A stretch of 64,000 nt of DNA from Acidobacteriota bacterium (GTDB lineage: Bacteria > Acidobacteriota > Blastocatellia > Pyrinomonadales > Pyrinomonadaceae), in the NCBI GenBank assembly GCA_020200135.1, contig JAIVJI010000064.1, positions 92,988-156,987 of the forward strand, written 5' to 3'. This document shows positions 10,117 to 19,483 of the stretch, piece after piece. The notes under the pieces were generated by a model. The model had not been told where the DNA came from. It was given only the letters and a program-made list of their open reading frames with translations, and did not search any database. How positions within the stretch are numbered: the first letter of the stretch is position 1; every line of letters starts with the position of its first letter. Made by a program: the position numbers and the translations under genes.

Positions 10117-11265
10117 TTAGATGCTTTCGGCGGACGTAACGATTGTCGCGTCCTGCTCGGCCCGGCCGGCGTCGGCGCCCACACCGCCCCTCACTTCGAA
10201 AAGCTGCGCGTGTGTGGCGAGCCCTTTGATGAGGTCATTTTTGGAGGTCGTGATGAAGGTCTGCGTGCGCCCTTCGAGGTATTCCAGCAAATGACCGATA
10301 CGCCTTCTATCCAGCTCCGCATCCACATCATCCATCAGGAAAAGCGGATACTCATTGTGCCACGAATAATACACCGAAATCGCCGCTAAGTCAAGTAAAA
10401 TCAACGCACTACGCTGCTGACCGGAACTCCCGTAAGTGCGTATATCGCGGCCGTCAAAGAGGATTTCCAGGTCGTCACGGTGGGGGCCGATGAGGGCGTA
10501 GCCGGAGGCGATCTCGGCCTGCAGGCGCAGGTGCAGACGCTCCCTGAGCAGCGACTCGTAATCTTCCAGGTCGCCCTTCCCTTCGAGGGCCGAGACGTGT
10601 CGAATCGCGACCTCCTCACGCTCGAACAGGCGCTGCTGGAGACTCTCCACGAGGCGTTCGGCGTAGTCGCGGCGCGCACGGTGAATGGAGGCGCCGAGGA
10701 GCACGATCTGCTCGTTCCAGGGCTCGATCAGGTCGCGCGCGTGTTCGAGGCTCGTTTCCGAGTCGGAGAGGTCCTGGAGCAGACGGTTCTTCTGCTTGAC
10801 GACGCGCTGGTAGTCGGTGAGCGTCTGGACGTAGCTGTGGTGGAGGGAGACAACGCCCCGGTCTAAGAACCTGCGCCTGGCTTCGGGCGCGCCACGCACC
10901 ACTTCGAGCTCGTCGGCCGTGAAGGGCACGACGTGGAGTTGGCTCAGGTAACTCGTCACCGTCTCTCGTTTGCCGTTCAGAGACAGTGATTTTGAGCTTC
11001 CCTGAAGAGTTACCTGTAAATCTCTGTGGACGTCTCGGGCTCGCGTCACGCGACCGCGTACGACGCACAGGTTCTCGCCGAATCGTATGGCTTCTTGCGG
11101 CCGCTGCGTGCGGAAGGATTTGGTGGTTGCGAGGAGGTAGATGGCTTCGAGCCAGTTGGTCTTGCCTTGCCCGTTCTCGCCGTAGATGACGTTCAGGCCC
11201 TCGCCCCAGCTGATTTTGCCGCTCAAATTTCTGAAATTGTGAGCCTCAATAGATTCGAGCAGCAT
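10117..11265 (-). CDS. recF: DNA replication and repair protein RecF
   Basis: This 382-residue SMC-like ATPase loads RecA at gaps together with RecO and RecR. Walker A is YGENGQGKTNWLE (about residues 28-40), the ABC signature is GSSGQQRS, and Walker B is FLMDDVDAELD near the C-terminus. Length is typical (about 360-380), with a short extra Ala/Gly-rich C-terminal tail. The start ATG at 11265 gives the canonical LESIEAHNFRNL beginning. The gene lies between dnaN and gyrB in the conserved origin order, 64 bases from dnaN. Confidence 0.93.
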   Translation of the reverse strand: MLLESIEAHNFRNLSGKISWGEGLNVIYGENGQGKTNWLEAIYLLATTKSFRTQRPQEAIRFGENLCVVRGRVTRARDVHRDLQVTLQGSSKSLSLNGKRETVTSYLSQLHVVPFTADELEVVRGAPEARRRFLDRGVVSLHHSYVQTLTDYQRVVKQKNRLLQDLSDSETSLEHARDLIEPWNEQIVLLGASIHRARRDYAERLVESLQQRLFEREEVAIRHVSALEGKGDLEDYESLLRERLHLRLQAEIASGYALIGPHRDDLEILFDGRDIRTYGSSGQQRSALILLDLAAISVYYSWHNEYPLFLMDDVDAELDRRRIGHLLEYLEGRTQTFITTSKNDLIKGLATHAQLFEVRGGVGADAGRAEQDATIVTSAESI

Positions 11266-11329
11266 ATGTCGAGTTTAACATACGCTGCTCGAAAGGGGCG
11301 CAGGCTTGCCGGTTTTAAGGCTCGCGTAA

Positions 11330-12442
11330 TCAGAGGCGCATGGGCATGACGACATACTTGTAATCGTAGCCGTCGTCCGAGGCGGGGCTGAGCTGCGCCT
11401 GAGAGTTGCCGTCCTTGAACTCGAAGGCGACCGAGCCGTCGCTCAGGACGTTGAGGAAGTCCTGAAGGTAGGCGGCGTTGAAGCCGATCTCTGTCTCGTC
11501 GCCGGCATACTCCGTGGTTACGGTTTCGCGCGCCTCCCCCTCTTCAGCCGTCTGCGAGCTGATGTGGAGGCTGCCGGGTGTCAGGTGGAACCGGATGGCG
11601 TGTGAGCGGTCGTCGGCCATCAGAGCCACGCGGCGTATGGCCTGCCCGAGCTGCGCCGAGTCGAACTCGGCCCTCTTGTCGTTCGTCTTCGGCATCACCA
11701 TCTCGTAGTTCGGGAACTGCCCCGTCAGCGTGCGCGAGATGAGGAGGCGCGGGCCGACCTCGAAGTAGATGTGATTCTCGTCGGCGCCCAGCCCGATCTC
11801 GCCCTCGAACGAAGAGGTCAGCTTCGTGAGTTCCGCGAGAGTCTTGCGCGGGATGAGCACGTCGATCTCTTCGGCGGGGGTGCCCTCGCCCAAATCCTTA
11901 CGCTCGACGTAGGCCAGACGGTGGCCGTCGGTCGTCACCATCCGCGCCCCGGACTTGCTCAGCATGAACTTCGCGCCGGAGAGCGTGTACCTCGACTCCT
12001 CCAGCGTGATGGCGAAGATCGTGCGGTCGATGAGGGTCTTGAAGACGCCCGAGGATAATTTTACGGGGGCGGACTTGAAGCTCGGCACTTCGGGGAAGTT
12101 ATCCCTGTCGATGCCGGCAATGCGAAAGTTTGAGCGCTCGCACTTGACCGTGGCCCAGTTGTTCTCCTCCTTCCGAAAACTGACGGGGGCGTCCGGCAGC
12201 ACGCGCGCAATGTCGAAGAGCTTGCGCGCGCCCACGCACATCGAGCCGGGGGTCTTGATCTCGGCCTCGGTCTCGCAGCGCAACGTCACGTCGAGGTCTG
12301 TCCCCGTGATGCGTATTGAACCTTCCCCGACCGACTCGATCAGGATATTGGAGAGCGCCGGAATCGTGTTCTTCTTTTCTACCGTGCCCTGTACGAGACC
12401 CAGCTCCTTTTGGAGAGAGGTCTTACTGATCGTGAACTCCAT
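11330..12442 (-). CDS. dnaN: DNA polymerase III beta subunit (sliding clamp)
   Basis: This 370-residue clamp begins MEFTISKTSLQKELGLVQG and ends in the canonical YKYVVMPMRL, the C-terminal signature of beta clamps. Three tandem clamp domains are implied by length; IPRKTLAELTKL and LLISRTLTGQFPNYEMVMP are typical DnaN segments. It dimerises around DNA and tethers Pol III. It is read leftward, the first gene on the gyrB side of the oriC spacer, with a purine-rich site (cagaggag on the minus strand) before the ATG. Confidence 0.95.
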   Translation of the reverse strand: MEFTISKTSLQKELGLVQGTVEKKNTIPALSNILIESVGEGSIRITGTDLDVTLRCETEAEIKTPGSMCVGARKLFDIARVLPDAPVSFRKEENNWATVKCERSNFRIAGIDRDNFPEVPSFKSAPVKLSSGVFKTLIDRTIFAITLEESRYTLSGAKFMLSKSGARMVTTDGHRLAYVERKDLGEGTPAEEIDVLIPRKTLAELTKLTSSFEGEIGLGADENHIYFEVGPRLLISRTLTGQFPNYEMVMPKTNDKRAEFDSAQLGQAIRRVALMADDRSHAIRFHLTPGSLHISSQTAEEGEARETVTTEYAGDETEIGFNAAYLQDFLNVLSDGSVAFEFKDGNSQAQLSPASDDGYDYKYVVMPMRL

Positions 12443-12835
12443 TTCTAAACTCCTCTGAGGGATTAAACTTTTGCAATCACATGATAGCCTTTAAAGGCAT
12501 TGAAGTAATCTGGCCGGAGACGCTTTTCCTGTTTACTCTAATTAAATACCTTATATATATATCTAGTAGTAGTAGTAGTGCCTGTGGAAATGTGGAAAAG
12601 TGACTTAAGTGTTGCAGTCAATAGAATTGTTTTCCACAACGGCTGTGGAAATTGCTGTGGAAAACTTTATCTTTGTGTGGAAAAAGAACTCGAAGAAAAA
12701 GTTTTCCACATTTCCACAGGCACGTTTAATAAGTGGCCTGTGGAAATGTGGAAAACTTTTAATTAAACCGTTGAAGTCACAGAGTTTATTAGAAAATCGG
12801 GCTGTGGAAAATAATTCACCTCAAAAGTGAGCTAA
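12443..12835. other. oriC: Chromosomal replication origin (oriC), dnaA-dnaN spacer
   Basis: This 393-base spacer holds eleven DnaA-box-like sites of the TGTGGAAA(A/T)/TTTTCCACA type. They lie at about 12583, 12591, 12630 (reverse), 12644, 12656, 12676, 12702 (reverse), 12711 (reverse, 8 of 9), 12739, 12747 and 12803. On the dnaN side the array ends in (TAG)5 and an AT-rich block. DnaA-box clustering beside dnaA and dnaN, and the gene-orientation switch nearby, make this the origin. The preferred box here is TTTTCCACA rather than TTATCCACA. Confidence 0.9.
12551..12599. promoter_or_regulatory. Origin unwinding element: AT-rich stretch, DnaA-trio and paired DnaA boxes
   Basis: Reading from dnaA toward dnaN, two abutting DnaA boxes (12591-12599 and 12583-12591) are followed by a 4-base TGCC spacer. 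Five TAG triplets (12564-12578) come next, then TTATATATATAT (12551-12562). This is the order described for the Bacillus subtilis basal unwinding system, where DnaA assembles on repeats of 3'-GAT-5' next to a box pair and melts DNA. Function here is inferred from pattern. Confidence 0.75.
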
Positions 12836-14302
12836 CTACTTGCAAAGATTATCCATAATGTCGCTCACGACCCTGTGGAAATTCTGGTCCTTGGAAACAA
12901 GCGCCTCGATCTTATCCACGGAGTGGATGACGGTGGTGTGATGCTTCCCGCCGAACTCTCTGCCGATTTCGGGGAAGCTGTGTTTCGTCAAACGTTTGCA
13001 CAAGTACATGGCCACCTGCCTGGGCACTGCGATCTGCCGCGAGTTGTTTTTTGACTTCAGGTCGTCAACGCGCAGTTTGTAGTGCGAACCCACCGCGCGT
13101 TGAATCTGGTCGATGGTTATTCCTGCCGGCTGATCGTCCTCGGCGATATTGCGTATGGCGTCCTGCGCCAGCATTTTGGAGATGGGCAGCCCGCGCAAAG
13201 AGGAGATGGCAATTAGCCGTACCAGCGAGCCTTCGAGCTCGCGTATGTTGCTCTTGACTTTGCTCGCGATAAAGAAGGCGACGTCGTCGGGCAGGCTCAC
13301 GCCGTCCAAGTCGGCTTTACGCTTGAGGATGGCGACCTTTGTTTCGAGGTCGGGCGGCTCGATGTCGGCGATCAAGCCCCACTCGAAGCGCGAGTGGAGC
13401 CTCTCCTCCAGCGTCGGAATCTCGCGCGGCGGGCAGTCCGAGGTGATGACGATCTGTTTCTGGCCGTCGTAAAGCGCGTTGAAGGTGTGGAAAAACTCCT
13501 CCTGCGTGCGCTCCTTGCCCGCCATAAACTGTATGTCGTCCATCAGGAGAACATCGATAGAGCGATATTTCTCACGAAAAGTTTGCGTCTTGTCATAGCG
13601 AATCGCGTTGATTAACTCATTCATGAAACGCTCAGCCGAAATGTAGGACAGGCGGAGGTAGCGGTTCCGCTCTTTGACGGCGTGGCCGATGGCGTGTACG
13701 AGGTGCGTCTTCCCCAACCCGACGCCGCCGTAGATGTAGAGCGGGTTGTAAGTTTTTCCAGGCGCCTCGGCGACGGCCAGCGCCGCAGCGTGCGCGAACT
13801 GGTTGCAGGAGCCTACGACGAAAGTCCCGAACGCACACTTCGGGTTAAGCGAATTCTCCAGCGGTTCGATGTCCACGAAGGTCGTCGCACCCGGTGTCAG
13901 TCCGTCAGACTGCGCGGCTTCTAATAAGGAGAAGAGGCTCGAAGATGTGTTCTTGGGCGAGCTCGCCACGGGCTGTTTCTCTAAGTCCAGCGTCCCGAGA
14001 TTGTCGATTTCTTTGTCGGAAATCGAGCCGTGGGTCTGCGAGTCCTCGTCCACAGACCAATCGACTTGATGGTCGGCCAGGTTCAGCTCCGACAACGAGG
14101 CGTCTAGGACGTCCGAATAGTTGGAACTCACCCAGTCTTTAACTACGTGATTAGGGGCGCGAAGGTGGAGCACATGGCCGGCCTCGTCGTAGCCCTCGAA
14201 ATGGATGGGTCGTATCCATGTCTCAAAGCTCTGACGATTCAGGCGCTTCTCTACCGCGACAAGGATGTCGTTCCAAATTCTGTTCTCGTAAATTGTGCTC
14301 AT
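12836..14302 (-). CDS. dnaA: Chromosomal replication initiator protein DnaA
   Basis: This 488-residue AAA+ initiator has all four domains. Domain I is the N-terminal [23 protein letters not shown] segment. Domain II is a variable acidic linker (about residues 90-150). Domain III has Walker [16 protein letters not shown] and Walker [10 protein letters not shown]. Domain IV has the DNA-binding helix-turn-helix ending [17 protein letters not shown]. The frame could begin at GTG 14323, but the ATG at 14302 has a gaaggcgag ribosome site and gives the normal N-terminus. Boxes lie on both sides of the gene, suggesting autoregulation. Confidence 0.95.
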   Translation of the reverse strand: MSTIYENRIWNDILVAVEKRLNRQSFETWIRPIHFEGYDEAGHVLHLRAPNHVVKDWVSSNYSDVLDASLSELNLADHQVDWSVDEDSQTHGSISDKEIDNLGTLDLEKQPVASSPKNTSSSLFSLLEAAQSDGLTPGATTFVDIEPLENSLNPKCAFGTFVVGSCNQFAHAAALAVAEAPGKTYNPLYIYGGVGLGKTHLVHAIGHAVKERNRYLRLSYISAERFMNELINAIRYDKTQTFREKYRSIDVLLMDDIQFMAGKERTQEEFFHTFNALYDGQKQIVITSDCPPREIPTLEERLHSRFEWGLIADIEPPDLETKVAILKRKADLDGVSLPDDVAFFIASKVKSNIRELEGSLVRLIAISSLRGLPISKMLAQDAIRNIAEDDQPAGITIDQIQRAVGSHYKLRVDDLKSKNNSRQIAVPRQVAMYLCKRLTKHSFPEIGREFGGKHHTTVIHSVDKIEALVSKDQNFHRVVSDIMDNLCK

Positions 14303-14810
14303 AAGCTTCTCGCCTTCAGCCACACTCGGAAGAAGAGTGGCTGAATTAAAAAAGTACAGTCCCCCTCCATGATTTGCTCAAGCTAACTGTTGAACCAATC
14401 ACCGGAAGGTGTTGTAAAACTTCCCTTTTAAGCTCTCTTTTGAAAGACCTTTGAAGGTTTTCCACAGAGTTTTCCACAGGGCTGTGGAAAACTCTGGAAA
14501 ACTTAAAGTGAAGCTTTAAGTGTTTTACTTTCAAGTATTTACAGGCGATAGCCGTCTGTGAAACGGGCGCGAGACTAGCATAACCTGACCCTGGATGCAA
14601 GAGAATTCCACAGGGTAGAAATTTTTTTTCGGCGGGCTCTTTTTTTAACTTTTCCCTAACTCTGGAATTTCGAACTTTCTTGGAAATTACTAAAGTTATG
14701 AATTGTTTCAAGACGATTATTTTTTTAGTGTTTTCAGGGACTCTGAGGTTTGGCGTCGCGAGAATCTATGAAATCAACTTCTCAGTCGATTTAGATAACC
14801 CTCACTTTCC
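14303..14810. promoter_or_regulatory. dnaA upstream region with DnaA boxes and a 5'-leader inverted repeat
   Basis: Three DnaA boxes cluster at 14458-14466, 14470-14478 and 14483-14491, with a weaker TTCCACAGG near 14607. A perfect 9-base inverted repeat (TTCAGCCAC 14315-14323, GTGGCTGAA 14337-14345) sits in the probable dnaA leader. The 14620-14720 stretch is rich in A/T runs. No gene is seen in these 500 bases. The boxes form the second half of a bipartite origin or the dnaA autoregulatory region. Confidence 0.65.
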
Positions 14811-14839
14811 TTGACACAAACCGTATTAGCGGCTAGTCT
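14811..14839 (+). promoter_or_regulatory. Sigma-70-type promoter of the rpmH operon
   Basis: A perfect -35 TTGACA (14811-14816), a 17-base spacer and the -10 TAGTCT (14834-14839) lie 36 bases before the rpmH ATG. A taaggag ribosome site follows. Confidence 0.75.
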
Positions 14840-14875
14840 TAATACTTTCGCCTTAAGGAGAAAATTTGAATAGTT

Positions 14876-15022
14876 ATGCCTAAGAGAACATTCCAACCAA
14901 ATAATCGTCGCCGCGCCAAGACCCACGGCTTCCGTGCGCGTATGGCTACGAAGAGCGGCCGCCTGGTACTTAAGAGGCGACGCGCCAAGGGCCGCAGGCG
15001 TCTGACCCCGTCACATTACTGA
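14876..15022 (+). CDS. rpmH: 50S ribosomal protein L34
   Basis: This 48-residue, extremely Arg/Lys-rich protein begins [20 protein letters not shown] and continues through [19 protein letters not shown], the universal L34 sequence. A slightly extended C-terminus reads RRLTPSHY. A taaggag ribosome site precedes it. It is the first gene of the rpmH-rnpA-yidD-yidC-jag-mnmE-mnmG operon and faces away from dnaA, the standard arrangement. Confidence 0.95.
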   Translation: MPKRTFQPNNRRRAKTHGFRARMATKSGRLVLKRRRAKGRRRLTPSHY

Positions 15023-15033
15023 TTGAGACTGCT

Positions 15034-15393
15034 TTGCCGAAGGATGCGCGTTTGCGTAAATCGGCGGAATTCCGCCTGGTCTACGGTGAAGGTAAGCGTT
15101 TTGAGGGGCGTCTGGTGACAGTCTTCGTACTGCGGACCGGGCTCTCGCAGCATCGATTAGGCATAACGGCCTCGCGAAAGATGTCGCGTCTCGCCGTTAA
15201 ACGCAACCGTGCCAAGCGTCTCTTGCGTGAGGCTTTCCGTTTAACCAACGGCGAGTTGGACGCCCTTAAAAGCAGGTACGATTGGGTTTTTAACGCGCGC
15301 CGTTCCCTCCTGGAGGTAAAGACGGAGGCGGTCATCTCTGATCTAAGGCGAATAATTACTCAGGTCGAGCGCGGCGAACAAATATCTCCGTGA
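15034..15393 (+). CDS. rnpA: Ribonuclease P protein component
   Basis: This 119-residue basic protein assists the RNase P RNA in tRNA 5' maturation. The signature is RLAVKRNRAKRLLREAFR (about residues 50-67), the RNR motif. The N-terminal DARLRKSAEFRLVYGEGKR matches RnpA. The likely start is TTG at 15034, 11 bases after rpmH. It lies in the conserved operon, and the next gene yidD follows closely. Confidence 0.93.
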   Translation: MPKDARLRKSAEFRLVYGEGKRFEGRLVTVFVLRTGLSQHRLGITASRKMSRLAVKRNRAKRLLREAFRLTNGELDALKSRYDWVFNARRSLLEVKTEAVISDLRRIITQVERGEQISP

Positions 15394-15408
15394 GAAACGG
15401 ATAAATAA

Positions 15409-15621
15409 TTGGTAAGACTCGCGCTTACATCTCTACTCCGATTTTACAAGGCGTTTATCTCGCCCGTGCTCCCGCCCTCTTGTCGATTTGTTCCAACCTG
15501 TTCAGAATATGCGCTTGAGGCCGTGGAGCGGTATGGGGCAATTCGCGGCGTCTGGATGGGTCTACGTCGCCTGTTACGCTGTCACCCTTTTCATCCGGGC
15601 GGATACGACCCGGTCAAGTGA
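15409..15621 (+). CDS. yidD: Membrane protein insertion efficiency factor YidD
   Basis: This 70-residue membrane-associated protein has the family signature [19 protein letters not shown] and the C-terminal [12 protein letters not shown]. The start is TTG at 15409, 15 bases after rnpA. YidD helps YidC-dependent insertion of inner-membrane proteins. Between it and yidC lie 56 bases with no other gene. Confidence 0.93.
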   Translation: MVRLALTSLLRFYKAFISPVLPPSCRFVPTCSEYALEAVERYGAIRGVWMGLRRLLRCHPFHPGGYDPVK

Positions 15622-15677
15622 TTTTGCGAGCTTATTCACAATCCGACGTATAGTTTAAAGTGAGTGGTATGAAATAG

Positions 15678-17537
15678 ATGGATCAGAAGCGTCTTTTACT
15701 GGCTTTTGTACTTTCGGCTGTAATTCTTTTTGGATGGAGCTATCTTTTTCCTCCTCCGGCGAATGACCAGCAGAACGCCAACACGGCGCAGCCAGCCGCA
15801 AACGCCACGGCCACGCCTGCTCCCGCCGTCCTTCCCAATCAAGCTGACGCTCAGAATCAGCCCACAAGCGCTCCGGCTCCGGACACTGTTCCCCAGCGGT
15901 CTCTGACCGTTTCGACTCCTCTCTACAAGGTCGAGTTCGACAGCCGCGGCGCGATTCCCAGAAGTTGGGTCATCAAGCAGATCAAGGAGAAAAGCGGTGA
16001 GGTAAAGCCGTTGCGTTCGGCTTCCAGCACCAAGGATAACCCCAAGGACCTCGAGCTTATTTCGCCCGAGGGCCTCAGCCGCGGCCTCTCCCCTCTCAAG
16101 ATTTTGACGGGTAGGCAAGATTTGGACGCGACCATCGCTTCGAGAAATTTTGCCGTCGGCGGGGTAAACGGCGAGACGGGAAACGCCGAACTGAGTCTCA
16201 ACCCCGGCGAGCAGAAATCCGTCGAATTTCGTTTAAACGAACCCGCGAGCGGGGTCGAGGTCTTGAAAAAGCTTACCTTCGACGCGGAGCATTACGTTAT
16301 CAAGCTGGAGACAAAGGTTTTACAGGCCGGCCAGCCGATTCCCGGCACTAAAATAGCCGTCGGACCAAACATCGCCGATCAGGGAGTCAAATACTACGAC
16401 TTTTACTCTATCGCGCCCGAGGGTATCGCCGCCGTCGGCGACGAGGTCGAACACCTGACGGCATCCTCAATTGACCAGGATAAAAACAGCTCTCACGTAC
16501 AAAAATTTGAAGCCCCTGCGCGTTGGGCGGCTGTCGGTGATACTTACTTTGCGATGACGATGGTTCTCCCTAGCCTGGCTCCGGGGCTGGAGTACCGCAC
16601 CGAAAAGTATGAGCATCAGAGCGACGGCCAGAAGGAGGAAAGGTACTTAATAACCGGTTACGTCCCCGTCCCCGCCGACGGAGCGCCGGTTCACATCTTC
16701 ACTGGGCCTAAAGACCTTGACCAGTTACAGGAAACGAGCGAATTTATTAACAAAAATCTCCCCGGTCAGCCGGTAGACCTGGGTCAGTTGATAAATTACG
16801 GTTGGACGCAGCGCGTAACCAAGCCGCTCGCGATGCCGATTCTCTGGGCTATCAAGCAGCTAAACAGTCTGACGGGCAGCTACGGCCTCGCAATTATCCT
16901 CTTCACGATTATCATCTACACGCTCTTTTTCCCCCTGAAATGGCGCTCTTCCAAGTCCATGAAGAAGGCGCAGAAACTTGCGCCGCGGATGAAGGAGTTG
17001 CAGGAAAAAATCAAGGGGATGAAGCAGAACGACCCGCGGCTCAAAGAACTGCAGATGGAGCAGTTACGTCTGATGAAGGAGGGTAATCCCCTCGGCGGTT
17101 GTCTGCCCCTTCTGATTCAGATGCCGTTCCTGATTGCGCTTTACGTCGCGATTACCATCTCGATAGACTTTCGTCAGTCGTCGTTCCTATGGATTCAGGA
17201 CCTCTCGGCTGGCGACCCGACCAAATTGCTCCCGATTCTGATGGCCGCGTCAATGCTGGTCTTACAGTTGATAACGCCGGCCCCGTCGGCCGACCCTTTG
17301 CAGCGGAAAATGATGGCGGTCATCATGCCGGTGATGATGCTCTACATCCTCTGGAGCGCCCCGGCGGGACTCTTGGTTTATTGGCTCGTGGGCAACCTCG
17401 TCGGCTTCGGCCAGCAGATTTTAATAAACCGCATGCTCAAGTCGAAAGATGATGAGGAGCAGCCTCCCCCGGAGAAGGATCGTGCTGGCGCGCGTCCAAA
17501 CAAGAAGTTCAACGACGCCAGCCCGACTCAGGCTTAA
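15678..17537 (+). CDS. yidC: Membrane protein insertase YidC
   Basis: This 619-residue, Gram-negative-type YidC begins with a membrane anchor (MDQKRLLLAFVLSAVILFGW). A Gln/Asn/Pro/Ala-rich linker and a large periplasmic beta-rich P1 domain (to about residue 350) follow. The conserved C-terminal five-helix insertase core includes YGLAIILFTIIIY, the basic cytoplasmic loop WRSSKSMKKAQKLAPRMKELQ, GGCLPLLIQMPFLIALY, and a charged tail. It inserts and folds inner-membrane proteins alone or with Sec. It lies in the standard operon position. Confidence 0.95.
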   Translation: MDQKRLLLAFVLSAVILFGWSYLFPPPANDQQNANTAQPAANATATPAPAVLPNQADAQNQPTSAPAPDTVPQRSLTVSTPLYKVEFDSRGAIPRSWVIKQIKEKSGEVKPLRSASSTKDNPKDLELISPEGLSRGLSPLKILTGRQDLDATIASRNFAVGGVNGETGNAELSLNPGEQKSVEFRLNEPASGVEVLKKLTFDAEHYVIKLETKVLQAGQPIPGTKIAVGPNIADQGVKYYDFYSIAPEGIAAVGDEVEHLTASSIDQDKNSSHVQKFEAPARWAAVGDTYFAMTMVLPSLAPGLEYRTEKYEHQSDGQKEERYLITGYVPVPADGAPVHIFTGPKDLDQLQETSEFINKNLPGQPVDLGQLINYGWTQRVTKPLAMPILWAIKQLNSLTGSYGLAIILFTIIIYTLFFPLKWRSSKSMKKAQKLAPRMKELQEKIKGMKQNDPRLKELQMEQLRLMKEGNPLGGCLPLLIQMPFLIALYVAITISIDFRQSSFLWIQDLSAGDPTKLLPILMAASMLVLQLITPAPSADPLQRKMMAVIMPVMMLYILWSAPAGLLVYWLVGNLVGFGQQILINRMLKSKDDEEQPPPEKDRAGARPNKKFNDASPTQA

Positions 17538-17576
17538 GCCGTTTAATATAAACAACTTACCCCCATTAGGTGTCAA

Positions 17577-18038
17577 ATGAAGGAAGTTTACGGACAGGCA
17601 GAACAGTTCTTAAACGACATCTTCCGCATGGCCGGATTCGAGCTTCATGCACAGGCGAGCGAGGGTGATAACACCTGCATTTTGAATATCGACGGCCCGG
17701 ATTCGCCGCTAGTGCGCAGCGAGGGTGGCGAGCTTTTGGACGCGCTCGAACACTTCGTTAACCAGTCCTTCATACGTGGGCTTGCGGAGGGAGAACGCTT
17801 CGTCTGTGACGTCGATAACTTTCGCGCGATTCGGGAGAAGGAACTCCGTGCGATGGCGCGCCACGCGGCCGACCGCGTGCGTTCGACCGGCCTGCCCTTC
17901 TTTTTCGGCCCGATGAGTGCTGCCGAGAGACGTGTTATTCACTTATCTCTCGCTGAGGATGAAAGTCTTTTCACCGAGTCAGTGGGTGAGGGTAACGCGC
18001 GCCGCCTCAAGGTCAGCCTCAAAACGCCAGCTAAATAG
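17577..18038 (+). CDS. jag: Jag/KhpB-like R3H single-stranded nucleic acid-binding protein
   Basis: This 153-residue protein contains a KH-like N-terminal half (EQFLNDIFRMAGFELHAQASEGDN) and an R3H domain near residues 90-150. The R3H signature is visible as RAIREKELRAMARHAADRVRSTG, then FGPMSAAERRVIHLSLAED. It lacks the extra N-terminal Jag_N domain found in longer members. It probably binds RNA as a post-transcriptional regulator. It starts 39 bases after yidC, as usual. Confidence 0.88.
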   Translation: MKEVYGQAEQFLNDIFRMAGFELHAQASEGDNTCILNIDGPDSPLVRSEGGELLDALEHFVNQSFIRGLAEGERFVCDVDNFRAIREKELRAMARHAADRVRSTGLPFFFGPMSAAERRVIHLSLAEDESLFTESVGEGNARRLKVSLKTPAK

Positions 18039-18115
18039 TAATTTCTCTGATAGGGGCGCGCCGATATCATAAAAGCGCGGCCCTTTTCTCTTTTTACTGC
18101 GATTTCTCACCTGTT

Positions 18116-19483
18116 GTGCATGTGTCGGACACTATCGTCGCGCTCTCGACACCGCCCGGACGTAGCGGGATTGGCGTAATCCGCATTAGCGGAGAAAGCG
18201 CACTCCTCCTAACATGTTCGCTCCTTAACGACCCTAATTTCAGCCCGGAGCCCAATCGGGTTATTCTTAAAGCCATTTATGATCCCGACACCCGGGAAGT
18301 TATTGATCGAGCATTAGTTACCTTTTTTCATGCTCCCCACTCCTATACGGGCGAAGATGTCATAGAGCTTAGCTGTCACGGTTCTCCTCAGCTCCTTCTG
18401 CGCGTTCTTGATTCTCTCCTCTTCTTCGGCGCCCGGACGGCCGAGCCCGGCGAATTTACGATGAGGGCTGTCGCCAACGGACGCCTCAGCCTCACACAGG
18501 CTGAGGCCGTACGCGATCTTATTGAGGCTCAGACACATGCGGCCGTCCGCCAGGCGGCTCGACAACTTGGCGGAGAACTTTCGGCAAGGCTTCAGCCTGT
18601 CAAAGACTCTCTTTTGGATATAATTGTACCCCTCGAATCCTCGCTCGAATTCGTAGAGGATGATCTGCCAGAGGACATCGTACGCAACATTTCAGAAAAG
18701 CTTTCGTCTCTCTCGGCAAAACTTGACGAATTAGCTAACTCCTTTCGCCGGGGAAGGCTTCTAAAGGAAGGGCTACGTGTCGCATTAGTCGGAAGACCTA
18801 ATGTAGGTAAGTCCAGTATTTTCAATAGCTTGCTGTCATCGGACAGGTCTATCGTCACAGAGATTCCCGGCACCACACGTGACACTATCAGCGAAGTCGT
18901 CAACCTGGAGGGGATACCCGTCCTAATAACTGATACTGCTGGCGTTCGTTCCTCCGCCGACGTAATTGAACAGTTAGGGATAGAGCGCACACGACGCGCC
19001 GTGGCAGATGCGGACCTCATCGTCGCGGTAATCGATGGCTCTCAGCCTTTTACTGAAGAAGATAAAAAGATTGTAAGCGAGGCTTCTGAAAGTTACAGTG
19101 TGGTCGCTTTAAACAAAAGCGATTTAGAAAGCTTTCGTATTCATAATGCACAACAGTTGGCTCAAGATTTGATTCTGATTCCCGTCTCCGCAAAAACCGG
19201 AGACGGACTTACGACTCTTTGTGCGGAAATAATCAAGCCCTTTTCGGCTAATTATCTGGACGAAAATAGCTTTGTCATTACTAATGCCCGACACTTCGAT
19301 CTTTTGCGGCGGGCGAGCGACTCCTTAGAGTCTGCCGGAGAATTAATTCGGGGAGGGCTGAGCGAAGAGATTATCCTTGCGAAACTTTACGAATCTCTGC
19401 GGTTTCTGGGTGAGATAACAGGCGAAACAACTCCCGAGGCGATTCTCTCTCAAATATTTTCGAGTTTCTGTATAGGAAAATGA
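18116..19483 (+). CDS. mnmE: tRNA uridine-5-carboxymethylaminomethyl modification GTPase MnmE
   Basis: This 455-residue GTPase forms the wobble-uridine modifying complex with MnmG. The N-terminal tetrahydrofolate-binding domain begins DTIVALSTPPGRSGIGVIRISG. The G domain carries GRPNVGKSSIFN (G1), TTRD (G2), DTAGV (G3) and NKSD (G4). The C-terminus ends in the invariant FCIGK with its essential Cys. The start is GTG at 18116, or GTG at 18122 two codons later. Its stop overlaps the mnmG start by four bases (ATGA). Base composition is clearly more AT-rich than the flanks. Confidence 0.95.
   Translation: MHVSDTIVALSTPPGRSGIGVIRISGESALLLTCSLLNDPNFSPEPNRVILKAIYDPDTREVIDRALVTFFHAPHSYTGEDVIELSCHGSPQLLLRVLDSLLFFGARTAEPGEFTMRAVANGRLSLTQAEAVRDLIEAQTHAAVRQAARQLGGELSARLQPVKDSLLDIIVPLESSLEFVEDDLPEDIVRNISEKLSSLSAKLDELANSFRRGRLLKEGLRVALVGRPNVGKSSIFNSLLSSDRSIVTEIPGTTRDTISEVVNLEGIPVLITDTAGVRSSADVIEQLGIERTRRAVADADLIVAVIDGSQPFTEEDKKIVSEASESYSVVALNKSDLESFRIHNAQQLAQDLILIPVSAKTGDGLTTLCAEIIKPFSANYLDENSFVITNARHFDLLRRASDSLESAGELIRGGLSEEIILAKLYESLRFLGEITGETTPEAILSQIFSSFCIGK

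Noticed and set aside
12564-12578. (TAG)5 considered as a simple microsatellite
   Set aside because: Its exact position and orientation between a DnaA-box pair and an AT-rich stretch fit a DnaA-trio better than random slippage, so it was reported as an origin element.
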